A DNA stretch of 64,000 nt from Planotetraspora phitsanulokensis (lineage in GTDB: Bacteria > Actinomycetota > Actinomycetes > Streptosporangiales > Streptosporangiaceae). Below, in pieces: positions 50,853 to 59,055 of this stretch. Numbering within the stretch: the first letter of the stretch is position 1; every line of letters begins with the position of its first letter. The translations under genes and the position numbers were made by a program. The stretch is taken from NCBI RefSeq assembly GCF_016863295.1, contig NZ_BOOP01000001.1, positions 186,001-250,000 of the forward strand, written 5' to 3'. A model generated the notes under the pieces. That model was not told where the DNA came from and did no database searches. It saw nothing but the letters and a program-made list of their open reading frames with translations.

Positions 50853-52346
50853 TCAGGCGAGCCCGAGCTGGCCCTCGAAACGGCCCTCCTCGAGGCGGCG
50901 CTTGATCGTGGTGAGGAAGCGCGCGGCGTCGGCGCCGTCGACCAGGCGGTGGTCGTAGGTCAGCGCCAGGTACACCATCGAGCGGACCGCGATGACCTCG
51001 CCGTCGGGGGTGTCCACGACGACGGGGCGCTTCACGACCGAGCCGGTGCCGAGCATGCCGACCTGCGGCTTGTTCAGGATCGGCGTGTCGAACAGGGCGC
51101 CGCGGCTGCCGGTGTTGGTCAGCGTGAACGTCCCGCCGGTGAGCTCGTCCGGGCCGATCTTGTTGGTGCGGGTGCGCTCCGCAAGGTCGGCGATCTTGCG
51201 CGCCAGGCCGGCGATGTTCAGGTCGCCGGCGTTCTTGGCGACCGGGACGATGAGGCCGCGCTCGGTGTCGACCGCGATGCCGAGGTTCTCGACGTCGTGG
51301 TAGGTCACCTCGCTCGTCTCGTCGTTGATCACGGCGTTGAGCTTGGGGTGCACCTTCAGCGCCTCGACCGCGGCCAGGGCGAAGAACGGCATGAACGACA
51401 GCTTCACGCCCTCGCGGGCCTCGAACGCCGCCTTGGCGCGCGAGCGCAGCGTGGCGACCCGCGTCACGTCGACCTCGACGACCGTGGTGAGCTGCGCGGA
51501 GGTCTGCAGCGACTCCAGCATCCGGTCGGCGATGACCTTGCGCAGGCGCGTCATCTTCTGGGTGGTGCCCCGCAGGGTGGTGTCCACCTTGACCGGCTCG
51601 GGAGCCGGGGCCGGGGTGACCGCCGCCTGGACGGGAGCCGGAGCCGCGGGCGCCTGCGGAGCGGGCGCGGGAGCCGCCGCGGCGGCCTGCTCGCGCTGCA
51701 CGCGGGCCGCCTCGATGACGTCCTGCTTGCGGATGCGGCCGCCGACACCGGTGCCGGTCAGCGCGTCCAGGTCCACACCGTGCTCGGCCGCGAGCTTGCG
51801 GACCAGCGGCGTGACGTACGGGCTCTCTCCCGTCGAGGGGAGCGGGGCCGGGGCCACGGCGGGCGTGGTGGCGATCGGCGTGACGGGAGCCGGGCTCGGC
51901 GCGGGCGCCGGAGCGGGCGGCGGCGTCACGACGGCCGGCGCGGGCTGCGGGATCGAGGAGATCGGCTGAGCCGGGGCCGGGGCCGGGGCGGGCGCCGGCG
52001 GCGCGGCCTGCACCGGCGCGGGGGCCGGCTCGGGCTCAGGGGCGGGCTCGGGCTCAGGCGCGGCGGCGGGAGCCTGCGGCGCGGCGGGTGCCGGAGCGGC
52101 GGCCGCGCCGTTGGAGTCGATCAGAGCGAGTTCGGCGCCGACCTCGACGGTCTCGTCCTCAGCAACAATGATCTTGGTGAGATAACCCGCCGAGGGCGAG
52201 GGGATCTCGGTGTCGACCTTGTCGGTCGACACCTCGAGAAGCGGCTCGTCCGCCTCGACGTGGTCGCCTTCGCTCTTCAGCCAGCGGGTGACGGTGCCCT
52301 CGGTAACGCTCTCACCGAGCTGGGGCATTGTTACGGAGACCGGCAT
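50853..52346 (-). CDS. sucB: 2-oxo-acid dehydrogenase E2 acyltransferase (SucB type)
   Basis: A 497-residue E2 subunit. The lipoyl domain covers about 1-78 with lipoylated K43 in [13 protein letters not shown] Pro/Ala/Glu-rich linker runs from about 85 to 175. The peripheral-subunit-binding domain is about 180-213 ([20 protein letters not shown]). The catalytic domain ends with H466 in [12 protein letters not shown]. One lipoyl domain and the active-site [10 protein letters not shown] favour the succinyl/2-oxoglutarate type; in actinobacteria this E2 can serve more than one complex. The lpdA gene is 31 bp upstream. Confidence 0.92.
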   Translation of the reverse strand: MPVSVTMPQLGESVTEGTVTRWLKSEGDHVEADEPLLEVSTDKVDTEIPSPSAGYLTKIIVAEDETVEVGAELALIDSNGAAAAPAPAAPQAPAAAPEPEPAPEPEPAPAPVQAAPPAPAPAPAPAQPISSIPQPAPAVVTPPPAPAPAPSPAPVTPIATTPAVAPAPLPSTGESPYVTPLVRKLAAEHGVDLDALTGTGVGGRIRKQDVIEAARVQREQAAAAAPAPAPQAPAAPAPVQAAVTPAPAPEPVKVDTTLRGTTQKMTRLRKVIADRMLESLQTSAQLTTVVEVDVTRVATLRSRAKAAFEAREGVKLSFMPFFALAAVEALKVHPKLNAVINDETSEVTYHDVENLGIAVDTERGLIVPVAKNAGDLNIAGLARKIADLAERTRTNKIGPDELTGGTFTLTNTGSRGALFDTPILNKPQVGMLGTGSVVKRPVVVDTPDGEVIAVRSMVYLALTYDHRLVDGADAARFLTTIKRRLEEGRFEGQLGLA

Positions 52347-52377
52347 GGTCCTTCTCTCTCGCGTTTCCTAGAGGGCT

Positions 52378-53757
52378 TCAGTTGTGTACGTGCAGCGGCT
52401 TGCCGGCCAAGGCCAGCATCGCCTCGCCGAGAGCCTCGGACTGGGTGGGGTGCGGGTGGATCAGCTGGGCGACGTCGGTGGGCGTGGCCTCCCAGTTGAA
52501 GATCAGCTGAGCCTCCGCGATGAGCTCGCCCACACGGCTGCCCACCATGTGCACACCCAGGACCCGGCCGTCGCGCTCGGAGACGACCTTGACCTCGCCC
52601 TGAGTCTGGAGGATCTTGCTCCTGCCGTTGCCCGCGAGGTTGTAGGTGAGCTCGACGACGTCGTGACCCCGCTCCCGGGCGACGGCCGTGCTGACGCCCA
52701 CCGACGCAACCTCGGGCTCGGAGTAGGTGATGCGCGGCACGCCGTCGTAGTCGATCGGCACCGGGTTCAGGCCGGCGATGTGCTCGGCGACCAGGATGCC
52801 CTCGGCGAACCCGACGTGGGCCAGCTGCAGGGTGGGGATGAGGTCGCCCACCGCGTACACGCCCGGCACGTTGGTCTGGCAGTACTCGTTGACCGGCACG
52901 TAGCCGCGGTCGACCGCGACGCCCGCCTCCTCGTATCCGAGGCCGGCGGAGACCGGCCCGCGCCCGACGGCGACGAGCATGAGCTCGGCGTCGAGGGTCT
53001 TGCCGTTCTCCAGGGTGACGACCACGCCGGTGTCGGTGGTCTTGACGCTCTCGAACCGGACGCCCAGCTCGTACTTGATGCCGCGGCGGCGGAAGGCCCG
53101 CTCGAGCAGCTTGGAGTTGGACTCGTCCTCGAGCGGGAGCAGGTGGGGGAGCGCCTCGACGATCGTGACCTCGGCGCCGAAGGAGCGCCACACGCTGGCG
53201 AACTCCACGCCGATCACACCGCCGCCGAGCACGACGACCGAGGACGGCACGCGGTCGAGGACCAGCGCGTGCTCGCTGGAGATGACCTTGTCGCCGTCGA
53301 TGTCGAGGCCGGGCAGCGACTTCGGCACGGAACCGGTCGCGAGCACGACGTTGCGACCCTCGAAGACCTGGTCGCCGACCGTGACGCGGTTGGGGCCGGA
53401 CAGGCGGCCCTCACCCTCGACCACGGTGATCTTCTTGCTCTTGATGAGGCCGGCGAGACCCTTGTAGAGCCCGCTGACGACCTTGTCCTTGTAGGAGTGG
53501 ACGCCGGGGACGTCGATGCCCTCGAGCTTGGTGCGGACGCCGAAGGCCTCGCCCTCGCGAGCCTGGTCGGCCAGCTCCGCCGCGTGCAGCAGGGCCTTGG
53601 TCGGGATACAGCCCCGGTGCAGACAGGTGCCGCCGACCTTGTCCTTCTCGATGAGGACGACGTTCAGGCCCAGCTCCGCCGCTCGCAGGGCGCAGGCGTA
53701 GCCGCCGCTACCGCCGCCCAGGATCACGATGTCGAAGGGGCCGCTGCCATCAGCCAC
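52378..53757 (-). CDS. lpdA: Dihydrolipoyl dehydrogenase
   Basis: A 459-residue FAD flavoprotein, the E3 of 2-oxo-acid dehydrogenase complexes. VILGGGSGGYACALRAAELG is the FAD loop. The redox disulfide is C45/C50 (GGTCLHRGCIPTK), VVLGGGVIGVEFASVW binds NAD, and HPHPTQSEAL holds the C-terminal catalytic His-Glu pair. The GTG start at 53757 has GAGGAG upstream; the frame extends to 53781. It is followed by sucB with a short gap, so E2 and E3 are co-expressed. Confidence 0.95.
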   Translation of the reverse strand: MADGSGPFDIVILGGGSGGYACALRAAELGLNVVLIEKDKVGGTCLHRGCIPTKALLHAAELADQAREGEAFGVRTKLEGIDVPGVHSYKDKVVSGLYKGLAGLIKSKKITVVEGEGRLSGPNRVTVGDQVFEGRNVVLATGSVPKSLPGLDIDGDKVISSEHALVLDRVPSSVVVLGGGVIGVEFASVWRSFGAEVTIVEALPHLLPLEDESNSKLLERAFRRRGIKYELGVRFESVKTTDTGVVVTLENGKTLDAELMLVAVGRGPVSAGLGYEEAGVAVDRGYVPVNEYCQTNVPGVYAVGDLIPTLQLAHVGFAEGILVAEHIAGLNPVPIDYDGVPRITYSEPEVASVGVSTAVARERGHDVVELTYNLAGNGRSKILQTQGEVKVVSERDGRVLGVHMVGSRVGELIAEAQLIFNWEATPTDVAQLIHPHPTQSEALGEAMLALAGKPLHVHN

Positions 53758-53835
53758 TGGAATGCTCCTCGCTGGATTCACGCACCGCCGGATCGATCCG
53801 ACAGCATCTTTTCATTTGTCTCTGAAGATCGGGGT

Positions 53836-55323
53836 TCAGTTGCCGGCGTAACGCTCGGCGATGCCGATCAGGGTGCGGGTGATGGCTCCGGTGCCGCCCT
53901 TGGGCGTGTACCCGTGCGGCTCGCCCTTGTTGAACGCGGGCCCCGCCATGTCGACATGTGCCCAACGGATGCCGTCCGGCACGAATTCCCGCAGGAAGAT
54001 GCCCGCGGCGAGCATGCTGCCCCAGCGCTCGGGCTGGAGGTTGGCGATGTCGGCCACCGGGGAGTCGAGGCCCTTGCGCAGCTCCTCGGGGAGCGGCATG
54101 CCCCAGGCGCTCTCGCCCTGGCCGCCGGCGATCTCCACGACCTCCTCGCGCAGGGCGTCGTCGTTGGACATGACGCCGGCCGTACGCCATCCGAGCGCGA
54201 CGATCTGCGCACCGGTGAGGGTGGCGACGTCCACGATCAGGTCCGGCGAGTCCTCCGCGGCGCGGGCGATGCCGTCGATCAGCACCAGGCGGCCCTCGGC
54301 GTCGGTGTCGAGGACCTCGACCGTCTTGCCGCTGTAGGTGTGGAGCACGTCGGAGGGGCGCTGGGCCGAACCGGACGGCATGTTCTCCGCGAGGCAGAGG
54401 TAGCCGACGGCGTTGACGGGCAGGCCGAGCCGGGAGACCGCGAGGAGGGCACCGAACACGGCGGCCGCGCCGCCCATGTCGGACTTCATCCAGTCCATCG
54501 AGGCGGCGGGCTTGAGCGAGAGGCCGCCCGAGTCGAACGTGATGCCCTTGCCGACGAAGGCGACGGTCTGGGTGGCCTCGGGGTGCGTGTAGCCGAGCCG
54601 TACGAGGCGGGGCGGCCTGATGGAGCCCTGGCCGACGCCGACGATGCCGCCGTAGCCGTTCTTCCTGAGCTCCTCGTCGTCGAGCACGTCGACGGTCAGG
54701 CCCGCCTCGGCCCCGACCTCCTGGGCGATCTCGGCGAACTTGCCGGGCCACAGGTCGGACGGGGGCGTGTTCACGAGGTCGCGGACCAGGCCGACGACGC
54801 CGGCCAGCGTGGTGGCGTGCCGCAGGGCCTCCTCGGCGCCGGCGGCGGTGGACGACACGGCGAGTTCGCCGACCGGGGCCTTCGCGTCGCCGTTGGTGCG
54901 GTACTTCGTGAAGGTGTACGCGCCCAGCAGGCCGCCGATCGCGACCGCCTCGGCCTGCTCGGCCGTGGCGGCGGGCAGGGCCAGGACGGCGGAGGCCGTG
55001 CCGGCGAGGGTCCTGGCGGCGGCTCCCGCGGCGCGGCGCAGGGTCTCCAGGTCATAGTCGCCGTCGGGGGCGGCACCCAGTCCCACGGCGATGACGACCG
55101 GTGCGGGCAACGCCCCGAACGTCGGGATCTTGGCGATCTCCTCGGCCTTGCCCGCGAACCCCACGGTGGTGAGGATTTCGGCGAGGCGGCCGTCGAAGGC
55201 CTGGTCGAGTCCGTCCGCACCAGGAGCCGTCCGGGGTCCTTCCGGAGTGGCGTGGAAGCCGACGATCAATGCATCGGTCTCGATGGAGACAGATTGAGAG
55301 GCGTTGAGGCGCACTGTGGTCAC
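53836..55323 (-). CDS. pepA: Leucyl aminopeptidase (cytosol aminopeptidase, M17)
   Basis: A 495-residue M17 peptidase. The N-terminal alpha/beta domain is followed by the catalytic one with VGKGITFDSGGLSLKP (Lys and Asp metal ligands), MKSDMGGAAAVFGAL, and VLDTDAEGRLVLID (signature N/D-T-D-A-E-G-R-L). Note that the usual NTDAEGRL has Asp in the first place. Two zinc or manganese ions and cytosolic action are expected. The start is the GTG at 55323; the frame extends to 55356 with no better ribosome site. Confidence 0.93.
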   Translation of the reverse strand: MTTVRLNASQSVSIETDALIVGFHATPEGPRTAPGADGLDQAFDGRLAEILTTVGFAGKAEEIAKIPTFGALPAPVVIAVGLGAAPDGDYDLETLRRAAGAAARTLAGTASAVLALPAATAEQAEAVAIGGLLGAYTFTKYRTNGDAKAPVGELAVSSTAAGAEEALRHATTLAGVVGLVRDLVNTPPSDLWPGKFAEIAQEVGAEAGLTVDVLDDEELRKNGYGGIVGVGQGSIRPPRLVRLGYTHPEATQTVAFVGKGITFDSGGLSLKPAASMDWMKSDMGGAAAVFGALLAVSRLGLPVNAVGYLCLAENMPSGSAQRPSDVLHTYSGKTVEVLDTDAEGRLVLIDGIARAAEDSPDLIVDVATLTGAQIVALGWRTAGVMSNDDALREEVVEIAGGQGESAWGMPLPEELRKGLDSPVADIANLQPERWGSMLAAGIFLREFVPDGIRWAHVDMAGPAFNKGEPHGYTPKGGTGAITRTLIGIAERYAGN

Positions 55324-55399
55324 GTGAGCCGATGCTAGCCCTGCTTTCTCCCCCACGCATAAACGAGGGTTCGTCCTACGAATCCCCGCCCGCCCCCCA

Positions 55400-55521
55400 C
55401 TCCCGCGTGATCATGCACAGGCTCGGCGAAATATGGCCTGACCGGCCCCGATCTCCCGCGTGATCATGCGGGTATTCGGTGATCACGTGTCTCGTCTGCG
55501 ACGTCACGATTCGTGATCACG
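55400..55521. repeat. Cluster of TGATCA-centred intergenic repeats
   Basis: Four copies in 122 bp: CTCCCGCGTGATCATGCAC at 55400-55418, CTCCCGCGTGATCATGCG at 55453-55470, TGATCA at 55480-55485 and CGTGATCACG at 55512-55521. The first two share 17 bases. The same unit occurs at 17473. They lie between the pepA start and the cobS stop, where no gene is present. Confidence 0.7.
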
Positions 55522-55572
55522 CAGGAATTCGCGAGGGCCGTCCGCGCCGGGAATCCGACCGCGAACCGGCCG

Positions 55573-56457
55573 TCAGAGCAGGACCCACACGAGCAGGGTG
55601 ACGGTCGCGGAGGTCTCCACCAGTGCGCCGAGCACGTCGCCCGTGATGCCGCCCAGTCGCCGTACGGCACGCCGGCGCAGCAGGGCCGCGGCGCCGAGGC
55701 CCGCGGACGGCGCGAGCACCAGGGCGAGGCCGAGGGCGAGCGACGTGCTCGCGGGAGCGCCGATCGACTCGCACAGACCCGCCACCCATTGGTCCGGGGT
55801 GAACGGGCAGACGGACCGCGCCCCGGAGTTGATCGCGAGCGCGGCGAGGGCGAGGACGGCCGCCGTCGCCGCCGTCGCCGCGATCGCCTGACGTCGCCGT
55901 ACGGCACCTGCGACGAGAGCCCCGAGGCCGTCGGGACGGGCGGGGGGAACGCCGTCGCGGCAGGCCCAGGTCGCGGCGAGCCTGCCGGCGGCGCAGGAGA
56001 CCACGAGGGCGAGCGCTCCGGTGAAGGGCGGCGCGGCGGTCTGGATCTGCGCGAGCGAGCCGATCTGGACGAGAAGCGTGAAAATCAGCGTGACGACGCC
56101 GAACGGCCCGATGTCCGACTGCTTCATGATGTCGAGCGCCCGCTGTGACGGCGCGCGGCTGCCGAGCCCGTCGGCGAGGTCGGCCAGTCCGTCCAGGTGG
56201 AGTCCGCGGGTCAGCCAGGCCAGCGTCCCGACGGCGAGTGCCGCCGCGAGGAGCGCGGACCCCGACAGGCCGTCCGCGACGATGAGGACTCCCGCCGCGA
56301 CGAGCCCCAGCATCATCCCGGCGAAGGGCGCCAGGGCCATGCCCCGGCCGGCGACCGCACGGTCGACCGTACCGGCGCGCACCGGGAAGACGGTCAGCAT
56401 GCCGACCGCGAACCGCCATGCGGACAGGAGACCAGGCTGGCGCGGCGTTCCGGACAC
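55573..56457 (-). CDS. cobS: Adenosylcobinamide-GDP ribazoletransferase (CobS)
   Basis: A 294-residue polytopic membrane enzyme that joins alpha-ribazole to adenosylcobinamide-GDP in the last steps of cobalamin assembly. LLSAWRFAVGMLTVFPV at the N-terminus, GLHLDGLADLADGLGSRAPSQRALDIMKQSDIGPFG (the conserved D-x-x-D cytosolic loop) and about six membrane segments identify it. It ends in a membrane helix. The cobU-like fusion gene is 33 bp upstream on the same strand. Confidence 0.92.
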   Translation of the reverse strand: MSGTPRQPGLLSAWRFAVGMLTVFPVRAGTVDRAVAGRGMALAPFAGMMLGLVAAGVLIVADGLSGSALLAAALAVGTLAWLTRGLHLDGLADLADGLGSRAPSQRALDIMKQSDIGPFGVVTLIFTLLVQIGSLAQIQTAAPPFTGALALVVSCAAGRLAATWACRDGVPPARPDGLGALVAGAVRRRQAIAATAATAAVLALAALAINSGARSVCPFTPDQWVAGLCESIGAPASTSLALGLALVLAPSAGLGAAALLRRRAVRRLGGITGDVLGALVETSATVTLLVWVLL

Positions 56458-56490
56458 GACGGACGATCGTAGCGACCCGGACGGGCCGAC

Positions 56491-57642
56491 TCAGAATGGC
56501 AGCGGAAGCACCCGTCCCGCGACGACCAGGGCCACGTCCTCGGACTCCTGCGCGAGCCGCTGGTTGAGCCGGCCGAGCGCGTCGCGGAACAGCCGTCCGC
56601 TCGCGGTGGCGGGGACGACCCCGAGCCCGACCTCGTCGCTCACCGCCACGACCCGGCCCGGGGCCCGCCGCCAGGCCGCCACGAGATCGTCGCACCGCCG
56701 CGCGACGCGGTCGGCCGCGGAGATCGCCGCGTCGCTCGCGGAAGCGGGCATGTCGTCTGCGGGAAGCGGCGCGCCGCCCGCGGAAGCCGAGTCGCCGCCT
56801 GCGGGAACGGGCGTGGCGTCCGCGGGGGCGGACTGGCCGGGCCATGCGCCGTACTCGTCGAAGACCGCCGCCAGCCAGGTGCCGAGCCCGTCGATCAGGA
56901 GCGTGCCCGGCGGATTCAGGAGCAGGGGGGCGAGATCGGTGGTCTCCACCGTCCGCCAGTGTGCGGGCCGCCGATCCCGGTGGGCCTGCACCCGGGCCAG
57001 CCAGGACGGGTCGTCGCCGACCGACGGTCCCGTCGCGACATAGGTGACGTCGGGATCGGCGGCCACCCGCAGCTCGGCCTCCGCCGACTTGCCGGAACGG
57101 GAGCCGCCGAGCAGGAGTGTGCGGCCACGCCGCGGGGAGGCCGCCTCGTACGGCAGGCCGCCGGCGGCCGTCTCGAGCGAGGTCCCGTCGGGCACGGCCT
57201 CGGCGTCCCAGAACGCGAGCCTCCTGCTCAGCTCGGCTTCTGAGGTGACTCGATGGTCGACCCCCACGGCGACCACCCGCGTGTGAGGGGTCACCAGCCC
57301 GCGGCGGCGCAGGTCGCCGAGGTGTTCGGGCCGGTCGAGGAGGTCGATGAGCACGAGGTCGAAGGGCTCCGTCGCGTACGGCTCCGAGCCGCCCCACCGG
57401 GAGGCGCCGGCGTGCAGGAGGCGACCTCCGTCAGGCGTGACGATCTCGTCCCCGTCGGGACCCCTCCTGAACCCGTATCCCTCCGGAAGCCCCGGCCCCG
57501 GGTGCGGGAGCCGTACGCGGCCGTCCAGCAGGATCGAGGCCGGTCCGCGGTGCCCGGGGGAGAGGCGTCCGCAGGACGCGCAGCCGCAGCCGGGGGCGGG
57601 CCAGCCCTCAAGCCCGGCCGTTCCCTCCAGGTAGACCTCCAT
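56491..57642 (-). CDS. cobU: CobU-type adenosylcobinamide kinase/guanylyltransferase fused to a metallo-hydrolase-like N-domain
   Basis: A 383-residue two-domain protein. Residues 1 to about 170 resemble a metallo-beta-lactamase/PhnP-like fold (GTAGLEGWPAPGCGCASC, FDLVLIDLL, VVAVGVDH) without the H-x-H-x-D-H metal motif. Residues about 172-383 are CobU/CobP, with P-loop GGSRSGKS, YVATGPS, HRDRRPAHWRTVE (His is GMP-linked) and VSDEVGLGVVPAT near the end. Inside the CobU part is an Ala/Pro-rich insertion of five 7-residue units (near PADATPV, PAGGDSA, SAGGAPL, PADDMPA, SASDAAI). It phosphorylates and GMP-activates adenosylcobinamide. Confidence 0.85.
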   Translation of the reverse strand: MEVYLEGTAGLEGWPAPGCGCASCGRLSPGHRGPASILLDGRVRLPHPGPGLPEGYGFRRGPDGDEIVTPDGGRLLHAGASRWGGSEPYATEPFDLVLIDLLDRPEHLGDLRRRGLVTPHTRVVAVGVDHRVTSEAELSRRLAFWDAEAVPDGTSLETAAGGLPYEAASPRRGRTLLLGGSRSGKSAEAELRVAADPDVTYVATGPSVGDDPSWLARVQAHRDRRPAHWRTVETTDLAPLLLNPPGTLLIDGLGTWLAAVFDEYGAWPGQSAPADATPVPAGGDSASAGGAPLPADDMPASASDAAISAADRVARRCDDLVAAWRRAPGRVVAVSDEVGLGVVPATASGRLFRDALGRLNQRLAQESEDVALVVAGRVLPLPF

Positions 57643-57799
57643 GACACCTCCAGTTTCTTCACGGGCCGTATGGCCCGGCGTTCCCCGGCACGCGCCTCGG
57701 CCTCGCCGAGCCCCTGCCGATATGGGGCCGATATAGGGTCGGCTGGATCCCGCGAGGGGCAGACCCTCGTGGTGAGGACGGCGGAAGGGGCGTGCGGGA

Positions 57800-58006
57800 A
57801 TGACATGGCGCTGGCGCTACGAGGACGCCAAGGGCGGCGAGCTGACGGACCGGCCGCTGCCGCGTGAGATCTTCTCCAGCCAGGCCGACGCCGAGTCGTG
57901 GCTGGGGGAGACCTGGCGCGACCTGCTCGAAACCGGTGTCGAGCAGGTCACGCTGATGGAGGACGAACGCGTCGAATACGCGGGGATGTCCCTGCGGCAG
58001 GCCTGA
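57800..58006 (+). CDS. Small conserved actinobacterial protein
   Basis: A 68-residue acidic protein: MTWRWRYEDAKGGELTDRP, then FSSQADAESWLGETWRDLLETGVEQVTLMEDERVEYAG. It resembles a small conserved hypothetical family of actinomycetes with a Trp-rich start. Function is unknown. It is the only plus-strand gene in this part, divergent from the cobU fusion gene and convergent with the aldo/keto reductase, 21 bp away. Confidence 0.75.
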   Translation: MTWRWRYEDAKGGELTDRPLPREIFSSQADAESWLGETWRDLLETGVEQVTLMEDERVEYAGMSLRQA

Positions 58007-58027
58007 TCGGGGTCGGGCCCGGCCCGC

Positions 58028-59029
58028 TTACGGGCGCCGGGCGGGGCTCACGGTCTTGGCGGGATCGCGTTCCACCACGGAGCCGAGCACTTCGTCGATC
58101 TTCTTCATGGTGTCCGCGTCGAGTATGACGCCCGACGCCTTGACGTTGTCCTTGACCTGCTCCGGACGGCTCGCGCCCACGATGGCGGACGAGACGTTGG
58201 GGTTCTGGAGCACCCAGGCCACGGCGAGCTGGGCCATCGTGAGGCCGTGGTCCGCGGCGATGGGCTGGAGGTCCTGGACCCGGGTGAGCACGTCGTCGTG
58301 GAGCAGGCGGCTGATGAAGTTGGCCCCGCCGGACTCGTCGGTCGCGCGCGATCCCGCGGGCGGCGGCTGGCCGGGCTGGTACTTGCCCGTGAGCACGCCC
58401 TGCGCGATCGGCGAGAAGACGACCTGGCCGATGCCCTCCTTCTCTGACAGGGGGACGACCTCGGCCTCGATGACCCGCCACAACATGGAGTACTGCGGCT
58501 GGTTGGAGACGATCCGGTCGAAGCCCATCTCGTCGGCGATCTTGAGTGCCCGGCCGATCTGCTCGGCCGTCCACTCGCTGACCCCGATGTACAGCACCTT
58601 GCCCTGCCGTACGAGGTCGTCGAAGGTCTTGAGGGTCTCCTCGAGCGGAGTTTCGGCGTCGTAGCGGTGCGCCTGGTAGAGGTCGACGTAGTCGGTCTGC
58701 AGACGCCGGAGCGACCCGTGGATCGACTCGGTGATGTGCTTGCGGGACAGGCCGCGGTCGTTGCGGCCGGGACCGGTCGGCCAGTAGACCTTGGTGAAGA
58801 TCTCCAGCGACTCGCGGCGAAGGCCCTTCAGCGCCCGGCCGAGGACCTCCTCGGCCCTCGTCCCCGCGTAGACGTCGGCGGTGTCGAACGTGGTGATGCC
58901 CTCGTCGAGTGCCGCCTGCACGCACGCGCGCGCCGCGTCCTCCTCGACCTGGGAACCATGGGTGATCCAGTTGCCGTAGCTGATCTCGCTGACCATGAGA
59001 CCGCTGCGGCCGAGATGGCGGTGTTCCAT
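58028..59029 (-). CDS. Aldo/keto reductase (potassium-channel beta-subunit-like)
   Basis: A 333-residue NADPH-dependent TIM-barrel oxidoreductase. The tetrad is D49, Y54, K80, H121 (TFDTADVYA, IFTKVYW, LYQAHRYD). SNQPQYSMLWR and SPIAQGVLTGKY match the AKR6/AKR12-like Kv-beta group. GASRPEQVKDN near the end binds the cofactor phosphate. The start is ATG at 59029; the same frame is open for another 1.3 kb because it overlaps the oxidase gene antisense-free in a GC-rich frame. The substrate is likely an aldehyde or ketone. Confidence 0.9.
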   Translation of the reverse strand: MEHRHLGRSGLMVSEISYGNWITHGSQVEEDAARACVQAALDEGITTFDTADVYAGTRAEEVLGRALKGLRRESLEIFTKVYWPTGPGRNDRGLSRKHITESIHGSLRRLQTDYVDLYQAHRYDAETPLEETLKTFDDLVRQGKVLYIGVSEWTAEQIGRALKIADEMGFDRIVSNQPQYSMLWRVIEAEVVPLSEKEGIGQVVFSPIAQGVLTGKYQPGQPPPAGSRATDESGGANFISRLLHDDVLTRVQDLQPIAADHGLTMAQLAVAWVLQNPNVSSAIVGASRPEQVKDNVKASGVILDADTMKKIDEVLGSVVERDPAKTVSPARRP

Positions 59030-59055
59030 GATCCGACACACTAGAACAGATGCCG

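Noticed and set aside
57643-57799. Possible cobalamin riboswitch before the cobU fusion gene
   Set aside because: No B12-box-like conserved core is visible and the gap is only 157 bp.
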